NCBI GenBank assembly: GCA_947245585.1
Contig: CAMXPV010000004.1
Coordinates: 48,578 to 112,577, forward strand
Length of the DNA stretch: 64,000 nucleotides
From: an uncultured Lachnospiraceae bacterium
Lineage (GTDB): Bacteria; Bacillota; Clostridia; Lachnospirales; Lachnospiraceae
Reading direction: 5' to 3'
Position 1 is the stretch's first letter, and every line of letters begins with the position of its first letter. Below are positions 33,989-42,254 of this stretch, piece after piece. Made by a program: the position numbers and the translations under genes. Under the pieces are notes generated by a model. The model was not told the origin of the DNA and did no database searches. It worked only from the letters and a program-made list of their open reading frames with translations.

Positions 33989-35674
33989 CTACTCCGCCGA
34001 AATGATATAATAGTAAATCGGCTGTCCGCCGTACTGCAGTTCCACATCACAGGCCGGATACTTCTCCGCAAGCTTGCCCTGCAGATTCTCCGCATCCTCC
34101 TTTGAGATTTCTTCACCATAATAGACGCTGATCAGTTCCTTCTCCTCCGACATCATGGCTTCCACCATGGACAGGGCCACCGACGAAATTGCGGTTCCCA
34201 CGGAGAGAATCCCATGATCGCCAAGACCCATGAAGTCTCCCTGCCTGATTTCCTGCCCGTCAATATTCGTATCCCGCACTGCGTAGGTAACCTGACCTGT
34301 GGCTACAGCCTGCATCTCCGCCAACATGGTCTCCTCGTTCTCCTCCACCGACAAACCCGGCACATAGTTGATCACTGCCGTGATTCCCTGAGGAACCGTC
34401 TTGGTTGGGATTACCACGATCTTTTTATCCTTCACCAGAGACTGCGCCTGATTGGCCGCCAAAATAATATTTTTATTGTTCGGCAGAATAAAGACTGTGT
34501 CCGCATTCACCTTATCAACGGCGTTTAACATATCCTCCGTACTGGGATTCATAGTCTGCCCGCCCTCAATGATATAGTCAACGCCGAGACCCTTAAAGAT
34601 ATCGGCAATGCCTTCCCCGACGGAAACAGCGATAAAGCCCACATCCTTCTTCGGCCCCGGAAGATCATCATCCTGTTGGGGTTTTTCTTCCTGTTTGGAC
34701 ATCCGGAACAATTTTTCCTGATGTTCCAGACGCATGTTGTCAATCTTCATGTTGGAGAGCGCACCGTACTTCAACGCCTTCTGGATGGCCAGACCCGGAT
34801 CGTTGGTATGTACGTGCACCTTTACCACGTCCTCGTCCGCAACCACCACAATGGAATCCCCGATGGATTCCAGATAGGCCTTAAAGTCCATCTCCGCCTT
34901 GATATTGAACACTTTGTTCAGCATAACAATAAACTCGGTACAGTAGCCGAATTTGATCTCTGCACCTGCCTGCGCCTCAAAATTGGGAGCCCCTGCAGCG
35001 CTCCCCCCATGGGCGGCCGTCTTCTCGACCGTCAGGTCGATCTCCTTGCCAAGATACGCGTCATAGGCACCCTTAAGCACCTGCATCAGGCCTTGACCGC
35101 CAGAGTCAACAACCCCTGCCTGCTTCAATACGGGCAGCATCTCAGGCGTTTTTGCAAGCACCTCGTCCGCATAGGCGATCACCTGTTCCAAAAACTCGGA
35201 CATGTCCTCCACACCCGCATCAGCCAGTTCTCTCGCCTTCACCGCGCCGCCCTTGGCCACCGTAAGAATCGTGCCCTCCTTCGGCTTCATCACCGCCTTG
35301 TAGGCCGTCTCCACCGCTTTTTCAAAGGCTGTGGCAAGCACGGGAACCGTGATCTCCTGACATTCCTTCACACCCTTTGTAAAGCCTCTGAAAAGTTGGG
35401 ACAAAATCACGCCTGAATTACCCCTTGCCCCTCTTAAGGATCCGGAGGAAATGGCTTTACAGAGAGATACCATGTCGATATCCCCCACGTCATAGAGGGA
35501 CGACACCTCTCTCGCCGCCGCCATGATCGTCATGGTCATATTTGTGCCCGTATCACCGTCCGGCACGGGAAAAACATTTAATTCGTTAATCCATTCTTTC
35601 TTGCTCTCAAGATTTTTTGCTCCGGCCAGAAACATTCTGGCCATCAATCCGGCATCTATCGTATTTGAATCCAC
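33989..35674 (-). CDS. fakA: Fatty acid kinase subunit FakA (DAK2 domain, YloV family)
   Basis: 561 residues. N-terminal DhaL/DAK2 kinase domain with NVFPVPDGDTGTNM (about 31-44) for ATP-Mg binding and SLRGARGNSGVILSQL (about 75-90), a middle region, and a C-terminal DegV-like half. FakA phosphorylates fatty acids bound to DegV/FakB proteins for phospholipid synthesis. It follows the Asp23 gene by 15 nt. Confidence 0.92.
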   Translation of the reverse strand: MDSNTIDAGLMARMFLAGAKNLESKKEWINELNVFPVPDGDTGTNMTMTIMAAAREVSSLYDVGDIDMVSLCKAISSGSLRGARGNSGVILSQLFRGFTKGVKECQEITVPVLATAFEKAVETAYKAVMKPKEGTILTVAKGGAVKARELADAGVEDMSEFLEQVIAYADEVLAKTPEMLPVLKQAGVVDSGGQGLMQVLKGAYDAYLGKEIDLTVEKTAAHGGSAAGAPNFEAQAGAEIKFGYCTEFIVMLNKVFNIKAEMDFKAYLESIGDSIVVVADEDVVKVHVHTNDPGLAIQKALKYGALSNMKIDNMRLEHQEKLFRMSKQEEKPQQDDDLPGPKKDVGFIAVSVGEGIADIFKGLGVDYIIEGGQTMNPSTEDMLNAVDKVNADTVFILPNNKNIILAANQAQSLVKDKKIVVIPTKTVPQGITAVINYVPGLSVEENEETMLAEMQAVATGQVTYAVRDTNIDGQEIRQGDFMGLGDHGILSVGTAISSVALSMVEAMMSEEKELISVYYGEEISKEDAENLQGKLAEKYPACDVELQYGGQPIYYYIISAE

Positions 35675-35689
35675 CTTAAAACTCCTCCC

Positions 35690-36049
35690 TTAGTCAATCA
35701 CTCTCACACCCTCAACGAAGATATTGATTTTTTCTACCTCTATCCCGGCAAACTCTTCCACCTTATATTTTACGCTGTCGATCAGATTGTCCGCCACCGC
35801 GAGAATGCTTACACCGTAAGACACAATGATATGAAAATTGATGGTAAGTTTATTGTTGTTCAAAAGCACCTGTATGCCGCGTGTCATACTGTCTTTTTTG
35901 AGAAGCTTAACGAGCCCGTCCCTGACGCTCATGCTCGCCATACCAACCACACCGAAACACTCCATCGCCACGGTGCCCGCATACTGCGCAACCACGTCCT
36001 GATCGATCGAGATATTTCCCATATGGGTATCCATTGACCCGACTTTCAT
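35690..36049 (-). CDS. Asp23/Gls24 family protein
   Basis: 119 residues, single Asp23 domain (about 12-115: GNISIDQDVVAQYAG, VSYGVSILAVADNL, VEKINIFVEGVRV). AGGAGG 7 nt before ATG 36049. Family members are alkaline-shock or envelope-stress proteins; the short YloU type is always beside fakA, as here. Confidence 0.92.
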   Translation of the reverse strand: MKVGSMDTHMGNISIDQDVVAQYAGTVAMECFGVVGMASMSVRDGLVKLLKKDSMTRGIQVLLNNNKLTINFHIIVSYGVSILAVADNLIDSVKYKVEEFAGIEVEKINIFVEGVRVID

Positions 36050-36192
36050 AGATTACCTCCTGATTTAAATAGTGGAATATTGCAGAAAAAAAACAAATGC
36101 CGCTTACAGCGCCGCTCATTTTTCTTTTGCAACAATTATATTATAACCCGATACGCACAAAAAAGAAACCGAAAAAAATCTATAATTTATGC

Positions 36193-36221
36193 TTGCAATC
36201 TCTTCCACTTTCTGCTATTAT
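36193..36221 (+). promoter_or_regulatory. Predicted promoter of rpmB
   Basis: TTGCAA (36193-36198), 17-nt spacer, TATTAT (36216-36221), 43 nt before the rpmB start. The remaining part of this 215-bp divergent gap is AT-rich and contains TATAAT-like words on the minus strand that may serve the Asp23-fakA-recG operon. Confidence 0.6.
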
Positions 36222-36264
36222 ACAAATGTTGTTTTGTTACTATATTTCGTTAGGAGGTGCAAAG

Positions 36265-36450
36265 ATGGCTAAATGTGATATTTGTGGTAAGGGCGCGCAT
36301 TTCGGAAATAACGTCAGCCATTCTCATAGAAGATCAAACAGAATTTGGCATTCCAACATTCAGAATGTAAAATGTAAGGTAAATGGCGGCAACAAGAAGC
36401 TTCACGTATGCACACGCTGCTTAAGATCCGGCGCTGTGGAGCGCGCGTAA
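36265..36450 (+). CDS. rpmB: 50S ribosomal protein L28
   Basis: 61 residues from ATG 36265 with TAGGAGG 8 nt upstream. MAKCDICGKGAHFGNNVSHS and RVCTRCLRSG-like HVCTRCLRSG show the zinc-binding form with two Cys pairs (CDIC, CTRC). A longer in-frame reading back to 36097 crosses the promoter and is not real. Confidence 0.97.
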   Translation: MAKCDICGKGAHFGNNVSHSHRRSNRIWHSNIQNVKCKVNGGNKKLHVCTRCLRSGAVERA

Positions 36451-36480
36451 TTTTGTTTATATTATGATATAACGCATAAA

Positions 36481-36510
36481 GAGAGTTGGACATCTGCCAA
36501 CTCTCTTTTT
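36481..36510 (+). terminator. Rho-independent terminator of rpmB
   Basis: Nine-base stem GAGAGTTGG/CCAACTCTC with 7-nt loop, followed by TTTTT. On the other strand it is followed by TTTATG, so it may also end the converging NTF2-like transcript. Confidence 0.88.
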
Positions 36511-36537
36511 ATGCTGTCACATTTCACTGTTATATCT

Positions 36538-36870
36538 TTATTTCGGTCTCACCGTCAACCGCTTGATAAAGCCGTCCGCGTCCACTTCCCTGACGGTCGC
36601 GATCGCCATGATGTGATAGCCGCCGAAGCTTGCAATAAACTCCGCCTGCTCGTCGTTTACCACCTCCGCCGTCATAATCGAATACTGGCGGAACCCGAAC
36701 TTATTGCGGAAAAACATGTTGATCGCTTCCCTGCCGTAAATATGGTACTCTCTCTGGCTGGAGGAGTTGGAACAGTAATCGCACAGGATCCCGTCCTTGG
36801 TAAACAGCTCCGCAAGCCCTGCAAAGTCCTTATTTTCCATCGCTTCTATGTATTTTTCAATCGGTTTCAT
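36538..36870 (-). CDS. NTF2-like (SnoaL/ketosteroid-isomerase fold) protein
   Basis: 110 residues with the size and layout of NTF2-like proteins: N-terminal helices (IEKYIEAMENKDFAGLAELFTKDGILCDYC), a phenylalanine-rich helix (YGREAINMFFRNKFG), then beta strands (AEFIASFGGYHIMAIATVREVD). The fold includes isomerases, dehydratases such as BaiE, and mere binding proteins, so chemistry cannot be read off. AGGAGG before ATG 36870. It lies 15 nt behind the SDR gene and is co-transcribed with it. Confidence 0.7.
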   Translation of the reverse strand: MKPIEKYIEAMENKDFAGLAELFTKDGILCDYCSNSSSQREYHIYGREAINMFFRNKFGFRQYSIMTAEVVNDEQAEFIASFGGYHIMAIATVREVDADGFIKRLTVRPK

Positions 36871-36885
36871 TCCTCTCTCCTCCTC

Positions 36886-37674
36886 TTAATATACCTTCTC
36901 AGAATTTAACAGCGCATCCGTTCCGCCGTCCACAAACATGACGTTTCCGTTGATACCACCCGCCTTGGGAGATACGAGAAAGATCATGGCCTCCGCGATC
37001 TCGGACGCGTCCATCAGTGTCTCCATACCAAATTTTGTCGGTATCGGCAGCGCATTTAACGCCATCTTCGCGGAAGTGCTCATGGTCGCCGTCATGGCCG
37101 TATTCACATTACCCGGTGCAATCGCGTTAATGCGCACGCCGTTTGCTGCCCAGGAAGCCGATACCCGGCGCACCCAACGCGCCAACGCGTATTTGGTGGA
37201 CACATACATGCTGTTGCCAATGCTTAAGTTCGCGCTGTCAAGACTGCCGATCAGCTCAAGCACCCGCTTCTCGTCCCCGATATTGTTTAACAGATCCGCA
37301 ATATCCATCCTGCCTGCTCCCTGGGAGATCGTATTGGAGGCGGTCACCACACAGCTTCCGTGTTTTTTCTCCAACAAATCATAGACCCCCGTCGCAACGG
37401 CAACCGTCCCAAAATAATTCAGGGAGATAATCAGCGCCAGATTTCCGCATGCGCCGGACACACCGGCATTGCAGATCATGCCGTCAAGCCCGTCGGGACA
37501 CATCTCATGAAGCTTGTCTACCGCATCCTTCCTTCCCTCTGCCGTTGCGAGGTTAACACAGATATCGCCGCCCTTTAAGTCGATATTGATTACTTTGTGT
37601 CCCTCCTGTTCCAACAGCTCCTTTGTCTTTGCGCCGATACCGCTCGACGCGCCTGTAATTGCATATACGCCCAT
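36886..37674 (-). CDS. SDR oxidoreductase resembling 3-alpha-hydroxysteroid dehydrogenase
   Basis: 262 residues from ATG 37674 (AGGAGG upstream); longer reading to 37788 is spurious. Classical [11 protein letters not shown] (about 6-13), CNAGVSG (about 72-78), catalytic Ser in [13 protein letters not shown] (Tyr-x3-Lys, about 156-160), IAPGNVNT. From memory, the NLATAEGR stretch, the LNYFG motif, the long insert between catalytic Ser and Tyr and [10 protein letters not shown] follow the Comamonas 3-alpha-HSD/carbonyl reductase type rather than FabG. Substrate (bile acid, other steroid or carbonyl) unknown. It is divergent from a MocR regulator. Confidence 0.8.
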   Translation of the reverse strand: MGVYAITGASSGIGAKTKELLEQEGHKVINIDLKGGDICVNLATAEGRKDAVDKLHEMCPDGLDGMICNAGVSGACGNLALIISLNYFGTVAVATGVYDLLEKKHGSCVVTASNTISQGAGRMDIADLLNNIGDEKRVLELIGSLDSANLSIGNSMYVSTKYALARWVRRVSASWAANGVRINAIAPGNVNTAMTATMSTSAKMALNALPIPTKFGMETLMDASEIAEAMIFLVSPKAGGINGNVMFVDGGTDALLNSEKVY

Positions 37675-37786
37675 TTTCTTTTCCTCCTTATTGCTTGGCC
37701 CTTGCCATTTCTTATATTTCTCATTATAATCAAAAGTGATATTATTAAAATAACCAAAATAAGTTTTTTTGAGGAGATCAGATTGC
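37675..37786. promoter_or_regulatory. Divergent promoter region between SDR and MocR genes
   Basis: 112 bp, strongly AT-rich, with the palindrome ATTATAAT (37723-37730) offering a -10 box on both strands. Such a shared gap is where a MocR regulator usually binds to control itself and its target. I could not identify clear operator repeats. Confidence 0.45.
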
Positions 37787-39238
37787 ATGTTGACCTATGA
37801 CCTGGAGCAAAGAGGAAACAGCACGATATATGAATATCTGTACCGCTGTATCAAGCAGGATATCTTAGACGGCACGCTTGCCGCAGACGGCAGACTTCCC
37901 TCCAAACGAAAGTTTGCAAAGCACCATCAGGTCAGCCTGAAGACCGTAGAAAACACCTACGAGCAGCTTCTGACGGAGGGTTACATTTATTCGGAGGAAA
38001 AGCGCGGCTATTTTGTCTCTCCCCTGGAAACCGATACGGGTTCCAAGCAGGCGCGCCACCAAAACCACGTTCCTTTCAGCGTCCACGGAAGCGACGCGCT
38101 CTCTCCCGCACCCTCCCCGAGTCTGTCCGATTCAAAATCGACCGGTTTTTTTGCGGACTTTACTTCCAATCAGACAGCCTCCGAAAAATTTCCGTATGAC
38201 GCCTGGGCAAAGCTCATCCGCAGCATCCTTTCGCAGGGGGACAATAATCTGCTGCAGGCGGTTCCCTTTGAAGGCCTCTATGACCTGCGGGTTTCCATCG
38301 CCAAATATCTGTACGGCTTTCGGGGCATGCAGGTATCTCCCGACCAGATTGTGATCGGTGCAGGAGCAGAATATCTGTGCGGACAGCTGATCTCTCTTTT
38401 GGGACGCGGCCGCATCTACGCGCTGGAAGACCCCGGCTACCGCAAAACCGCAGAAATTTACCGGATAAACGGCGCTTCCTGCGAATATATCCGCGTGGAC
38501 GAAAACGGCCTGTGCCCGGAGCTGCTGCGCGAAAGTCCGGCAAGCGTCGTACATGTCTCCCCCGGACACCACTTCCCCACCGGAAGCATTATGCCCGTCG
38601 CAAGGCGTCAGGCGCTGTTGGAATGGGCGGAGGAGGATGCCGACCGGTATATTATCGAAGATGATTACGACAGCGAATTTCGTTTCAGCCTCCGCCCGAT
38701 TCCAGCAATCCAGAGCCTTCGGCACAATCACCGGGTCATCTATGTAAATACCTTTTCCAAAACGCTCACTCCGGCAATCCAGATCGGTTACATGGTGCTT
38801 CCGCGCAAGCTGGCGGAACGGTATTTATCCGCGATGAAGGGCTGTTCCTGCACGGTATCTGCGTTGGAGCAATACGCGCTCGCGGCTTTTATGGACAACG
38901 GTTATTTTGAACGCCATATTCACCGGATGAAAAAATATTACAAGGCCAAACGCAACTGCATGCTCGGCGTATTGGAACGCTCCCCCCTGTATTCCCATGT
39001 GACGGTGGAAGAAAAAGACGCGGGCAGCCACTTCCTGCTCCATCTGGATACGCCTTTAAGCGACACGGAACTAAAATGGCTCGCCCGCGAAAACGGCGTG
39101 CGTTTGGACTGTCTGTCCGAATATTATGCCGGGGACAAGGCGCAGCGCGCCCACACGATTATCGTAAACTATTCCGATCTTGAGGAGGCGGCTTTCCGAA
39201 GGGCTCTAGAAGTTTTACTGCTTGCCGTAAGCGAATAA
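37787..39238 (+). CDS. MocR/GntR-type PLP-dependent transcriptional regulator
   Basis: 483 residues from ATG 37787 (GAGGAG 9 nt upstream). N-terminal winged helix (about 8-75, [22 protein letters not shown]), linker, then an aminotransferase-like domain with the PLP lysine in [15 protein letters not shown] (about 322) and EDDYDSEFR (about 290). MocR proteins sense PLP or amino compounds and act on divergent genes; here the SDR/NTF2 pair is the obvious target. Confidence 0.9.
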   Translation: MLTYDLEQRGNSTIYEYLYRCIKQDILDGTLAADGRLPSKRKFAKHHQVSLKTVENTYEQLLTEGYIYSEEKRGYFVSPLETDTGSKQARHQNHVPFSVHGSDALSPAPSPSLSDSKSTGFFADFTSNQTASEKFPYDAWAKLIRSILSQGDNNLLQAVPFEGLYDLRVSIAKYLYGFRGMQVSPDQIVIGAGAEYLCGQLISLLGRGRIYALEDPGYRKTAEIYRINGASCEYIRVDENGLCPELLRESPASVVHVSPGHHFPTGSIMPVARRQALLEWAEEDADRYIIEDDYDSEFRFSLRPIPAIQSLRHNHRVIYVNTFSKTLTPAIQIGYMVLPRKLAERYLSAMKGCSCTVSALEQYALAAFMDNGYFERHIHRMKKYYKAKRNCMLGVLERSPLYSHVTVEEKDAGSHFLLHLDTPLSDTELKWLARENGVRLDCLSEYYAGDKAQRAHTIIVNYSDLEEAAFRRALEVLLLAVSE

Positions 39239-39246
39239 CGAAAAGA

Positions 39247-39271
39247 CAGGCGCAGCATTTCGCTACGCCTG
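39247..39271 (-). terminator. Terminator overlapping the stop of the J-domain gene
   Basis: CAGGCG/CGCCTG plus inner AGC/GCT (39247-39271), followed on the minus strand by TCTTTTCG. The TAG stop of the J-domain gene lies inside the stem. Confidence 0.7.
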
Positions 39272-39814
39272 CTTAAACTTCTCATATTCTCTTTTTAAAC
39301 TCTCGTACTCCCTGTTGATGCGCTGAAGCATCTGCGTATCACCCGCCACATTGTCGGGGTGGAAAATTTTTGTCAGATCTTTATAGCGTTTCTTAAGGGT
39401 CATGGGATTTTTTACCCCGTGGAAGAAAAGACTGGTCTCCGGGTACCCGTCATAATCATAGTAGCCCCGCTCCTCCATAATCTCCTTCTCCGCGGTCAGC
39501 CTCGCCCACTCTTTATCCAGTCTTCTGCGATCCATATCCAACTTCTGAAATCCGTCCTTGATGATTTCAAGCTTCTCCGCCACAAGTTGGTTATCCTCAC
39601 GAATCCGTCTCTGTTCCGCAGACATCTTTCGGTTTAAATCCTTCATTTCCTCACGGAACAATTCTTTCTCCTGCTCAAACTTCTCCTGTTTCTCCAACAG
39701 TTCCGCAGAAGCCGTCATGACTCTGATATTTTCCTGAAACAGCCAGGATTTCAATTCCTGCAGGGAATCCGCCGTCTGTTCCCCGTCCAAAAGTATCTCT
39801 TCCAAATTTTCCAT
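39263..39814 (-). CDS. Coiled-coil protein with C-terminal J domain
   Basis: 183 residues from ATG 39814 (GAGGAG upstream). Residues about 10-115 form a long charged coiled coil (Glu/Lys/Arg-rich); about 135-180 is a J domain with the HPDN motif (KIFHPDNVAGDTQMLQRINREYE). The reversed layout (J domain last) is unlike DnaJ itself. It would recruit DnaK to a client or surface bound by the coiled coil; partner unknown. Confidence 0.75.
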   Translation of the reverse strand: MENLEEILLDGEQTADSLQELKSWLFQENIRVMTASAELLEKQEKFEQEKELFREEMKDLNRKMSAEQRRIREDNQLVAEKLEIIKDGFQKLDMDRRRLDKEWARLTAEKEIMEERGYYDYDGYPETSLFFHGVKNPMTLKKRYKDLTKIFHPDNVAGDTQMLQRINREYESLKREYEKFKQA

Positions 39815-39835
39815 GGTACTCCTCATATCCTTTTA

Positions 39836-39973
39836 TCAACAGAAAAAAAAGCTATATCCAATCAGCAAAAGCAGCACAATCAACAAAAAGCCGAGAAAGC
39901 GATTCACCAGAAAAAGCATGATCAGCATACCCGCCGCGACGCACAACGCCACAAACCCAATCATTTTTTTCAT
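39836..39973 (-). CDS. Very small membrane protein
   Basis: 45 residues (begins MKKMIGFVALCVAAGM, ends YSFFFC) with two hydrophobic segments around a short NRF turn. AGGGGTG lies 5 nt before ATG 39973. Small Lachnospiraceae proteins of this build are common and uncharacterised. The gene lies between the J-domain and GerW genes, same strand. Confidence 0.55.
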   Translation of the reverse strand: MKKMIGFVALCVAAGMLIMLFLVNRFLGFLLIVLLLLIGYSFFFC

Positions 39974-40031
39974 AAATCACCCCTGCTTATGCTCTTATGA
40001 TACTATATGCAGCAGCCTAAAATAGGTGACT

Positions 40032-40430
40032 TTACTCCGCTTTCTGCGGGAACGCGATATCCACGGCCGCCTCGTCGTCAGGCAGCTCTTCCTTGGGCGA
40101 CGTGAATTTCTCCACAATATCCGGGATCATGTCAAGCACCTTGGTAACCGTGTCCTGATTCTTAATATTGACAAGCTTGGTGGTGCCGTTCTTGATGACA
40201 AGCACTGCGCTTGGCGTCATCTTTGCGGAAAAACCACCGGCCCCGCTGCTCTTCTTACCGTCGGCGCCAGTGCCGGCGCCTGCGCCCACACCGAAGCTCA
40301 CATCCACCAAAGGCAGGATGATGGTATCCCCAACCTGAGTGGCGTCACCGACCACCGTCTTGGTTCCGATCACGGCATTCATCCCCTTCATCAGGGATTC
40401 TACCACACCGCTAAAATTATTTTCAGCCAT
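40032..40430 (-). CDS. gerW: GerW family sporulation protein (YtfJ)
   Basis: 132 residues, GerW domain with VIGTKTVVGDATQVGDTII, a Gly/Ala-rich stretch (VGAGAGTGADGKKSSGAGGF, about 48-67) and PSAVLVIKNG. YtfJ/GerW is needed for spore germination with certain nutrients in Bacillus. It follows a DUF2953 gene with no gap, as ytfI-ytfJ do, which supports a spore-forming or formerly spore-forming host. Confidence 0.9.
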   Translation of the reverse strand: MAENNFSGVVESLMKGMNAVIGTKTVVGDATQVGDTIILPLVDVSFGVGAGAGTGADGKKSSGAGGFSAKMTPSAVLVIKNGTTKLVNIKNQDTVTKVLDMIPDIVEKFTSPKEELPDDEAAVDIAFPQKAE

Positions 40431-41414
40431 TTACACTGCCTCCTTTTTCAAAAGCCTATACAGTTTTCTGATATCTTTATTGAAATATACTTTAACCGCC
40501 ACCCGCAGGAAAGTAAAAAAACGTATTTTTCCCTTTACAAGCGCCTGGCCTTCCAACCGCTTTTTCTCAAAATCGCCGGCCACATCCACATGTCCGCCAA
40601 GTAACGGATACAACATCCCGCAATACGCCAGTATCTGTCCTGTGGCTGCCGGATCATCCATGCCGACTACCAACTGCGCCTCGAATTTCTGCGGTTTCAG
40701 ACTCTTCCCGATCCGAAGCACTTCGTCCTTGCACAGGGCAAAAGAACGCTTGAACGTCTCTCCCTCGATTACGCCGCGGTAGTACTCTATAGTATCCGAC
40801 ACAGATTTTATTTTATCACAGAACTTTCGGATTGTGTACTGCATATTTTCAAACAATCCCTTAATTTTTAATAAAATACCGCGCAAGATCTCCGGAATGG
40901 CCCGAATCTTATCCAAAAACGAGGGATTTCCCGAGAATTCCTCCTCTTCCCCTGCCTCCGTCATTTCTATTGACTCTTCCGGTCGATCTTCTGTTTCTTC
41001 CGATGATCCGGTCTGTCCCGTGTTTTCCTGTACTTCAGTCCGAATCACGCTTTCCTGCTCCATCGGTTTCTCCGGTGCCGTCTTTGCGCCGTCATCCTTT
41101 TCGTCCCGCTCTTTGGCAGCGTTTTTCTTCCTCTTCTCCTTTTTCGGCAGACGAAACAGGGTCACAATCATAACCCGCGCCCGCACAAAAAGGCTGCCGT
41201 CAAAGCGAACCACCACATTGACAAAATGCAAAAGCCAGGTAACCTTCACCCGGAGGGTCACCGGCGGCTCCCCCTCGCCCTCTCTCCTCACTGCCTCCAC
41301 ACGGTAGCGGACAGGAACAAAAAGCGCACAGGCAATGCACAAAAGAAGCACACCCAAAAGGCACAGGATCACGATTCCTATGATCTTTAAAATAAGCAAC
41401 AATATATGTAACAT
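40431..41414 (-). CDS. DUF2953 domain protein (YtfI-like)
   Basis: 327 residues from ATG 41414 (MLHILLLILKI, GGAGATGAG upstream). One N-terminal membrane span (about 3-28), a beta region (RYRVEAVRREGEG...), a long acidic low-complexity linker (about 90-170, Glu/Thr/Lys-rich), and a C-terminal DUF2953 region. Pairs with GerW; likely acts at the forespore or spore membrane, not proven. Confidence 0.8.
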   Translation of the reverse strand: MLHILLLILKIIGIVILCLLGVLLLCIACALFVPVRYRVEAVRREGEGEPPVTLRVKVTWLLHFVNVVVRFDGSLFVRARVMIVTLFRLPKKEKRKKNAAKERDEKDDGAKTAPEKPMEQESVIRTEVQENTGQTGSSEETEDRPEESIEMTEAGEEEEFSGNPSFLDKIRAIPEILRGILLKIKGLFENMQYTIRKFCDKIKSVSDTIEYYRGVIEGETFKRSFALCKDEVLRIGKSLKPQKFEAQLVVGMDDPAATGQILAYCGMLYPLLGGHVDVAGDFEKKRLEGQALVKGKIRFFTFLRVAVKVYFNKDIRKLYRLLKKEAV

Positions 41415-41436
41415 CTCATCTCCAAGCGTCTGTTTT

Positions 41437-41787
41437 TCAGGAAGTTCCCTTTCCCTCTCCGTTTTCAAAGCTTTCCGGATCCACCTTTGAAAGGTATGCC
41501 ACAAGGGATGCCTCTCCCGTTGTCTCCAAAGCCTCTTTGGCAATCCGCTCGATCACGTCAAAGGCCTCCTCCCGTCCGTTTGTCAGTCCCACAATACAGC
41601 CGGGGGGATTTTCCCTGTAATACCACTGGGAGAGCATCAGGCTGTGATAAACGGCGAGCCTGCCGATCTCCCTTTCGTAGACGATCACATAAAGCTTTGG
41701 CTGTTTTTTGTGACGTTTCAGTCTCTTTATGGCCCTTTCAGGCTTTTTTACAGTATCCCCGATATAGAGGTTTTTATAAAATTTCAT
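41437..41787 (-). CDS. Unrecognised 116-residue protein
   Basis: Soluble, strongly basic N-terminus (KKPERAIKRLKRHKKQPK), then a beta strand (LYVIVYE) and helices. MKFYKNLYIGDTVKK start at 41787. Precedes the DUF2953-gerW pair by 22 nt, same strand, so probably co-expressed. No family recognised. Confidence 0.6.
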   Translation of the reverse strand: MKFYKNLYIGDTVKKPERAIKRLKRHKKQPKLYVIVYEREIGRLAVYHSLMLSQWYYRENPPGCIVGLTNGREEAFDVIERIAKEALETTGEASLVAYLSKVDPESFENGEGKGTS

Positions 41788-41865
41788 TTACATTTCTTGT
41801 CCCTTCAGACGATAAAGACATTTTACCATATTTCATAAGAAGAAAACAGTATAATTTCCGCGCGC

Positions 41866-42039
41866 CTACATCTGCTTCCTCACAATCCTGTATTCGTCAT
41901 CCGGCTGATAGAATGCACATTCAAAACTGCCGCCCTGCAGAAAACGGCTCATATCATCCTCATCCAAATCCACCATACACACATAGTATTCGTAGTCTTC
42001 ATCATATTGATAGTTACCGCATGTGTCGCAAATACTCAT
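41866..42039 (-). CDS. DUF6472-like small Cys/acidic protein
   Basis: 57 residues: MSICDTCGNYQYDEDYEYY, then VDLDEDDMSRF and a C-terminal CAFYQPDDEYRIVRKQM. Four cysteines (CDTC, CMV, CAF) suggest a metal site. It matches from memory the small DUF6472 proteins frequent in Lachnospiraceae. AAGGAG lies 13 nt upstream, a wide spacing. Confidence 0.7.
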   Translation of the reverse strand: MSICDTCGNYQYDEDYEYYVCMVDLDEDDMSRFLQGGSFECAFYQPDDEYRIVRKQM

Positions 42040-42150
42040 TCTAAAAGCCGCGCTCCTTTCTCAGAACTGCGCCCTGTCTCTCCCAAATACGATCTGTGCC
42101 GCTTTTTATACATTTCGTACCGATTCGCGTATCATTCACCGGAAGGGGGA

Positions 42151-42178
42151 TTGACTTCTCGGGCAGAAGTTTTATACT
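42151..42178 (+). promoter_or_regulatory. Predicted promoter of the HD-GYP-like gene
   Basis: TTGACT (42151-42156), 16-nt spacer, TATACT (42173-42178), 76 nt before the start. The rest of this 215-bp divergent gap shows nothing else recognisable. Confidence 0.6.
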
Positions 42179-42254
42179 ATATATCAAAAGTACCATATCT
42201 ATGTTGTTTTTACCAAATATATGGCTTTCGCCACAATATATAGGAGGTTGTCCC

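Noticed and set aside
36097..36264. N-terminal extension of L28
   Set aside because: Crosses the predicted promoter; the AGGAGG-led ATG at 36265 matches L28 exactly.
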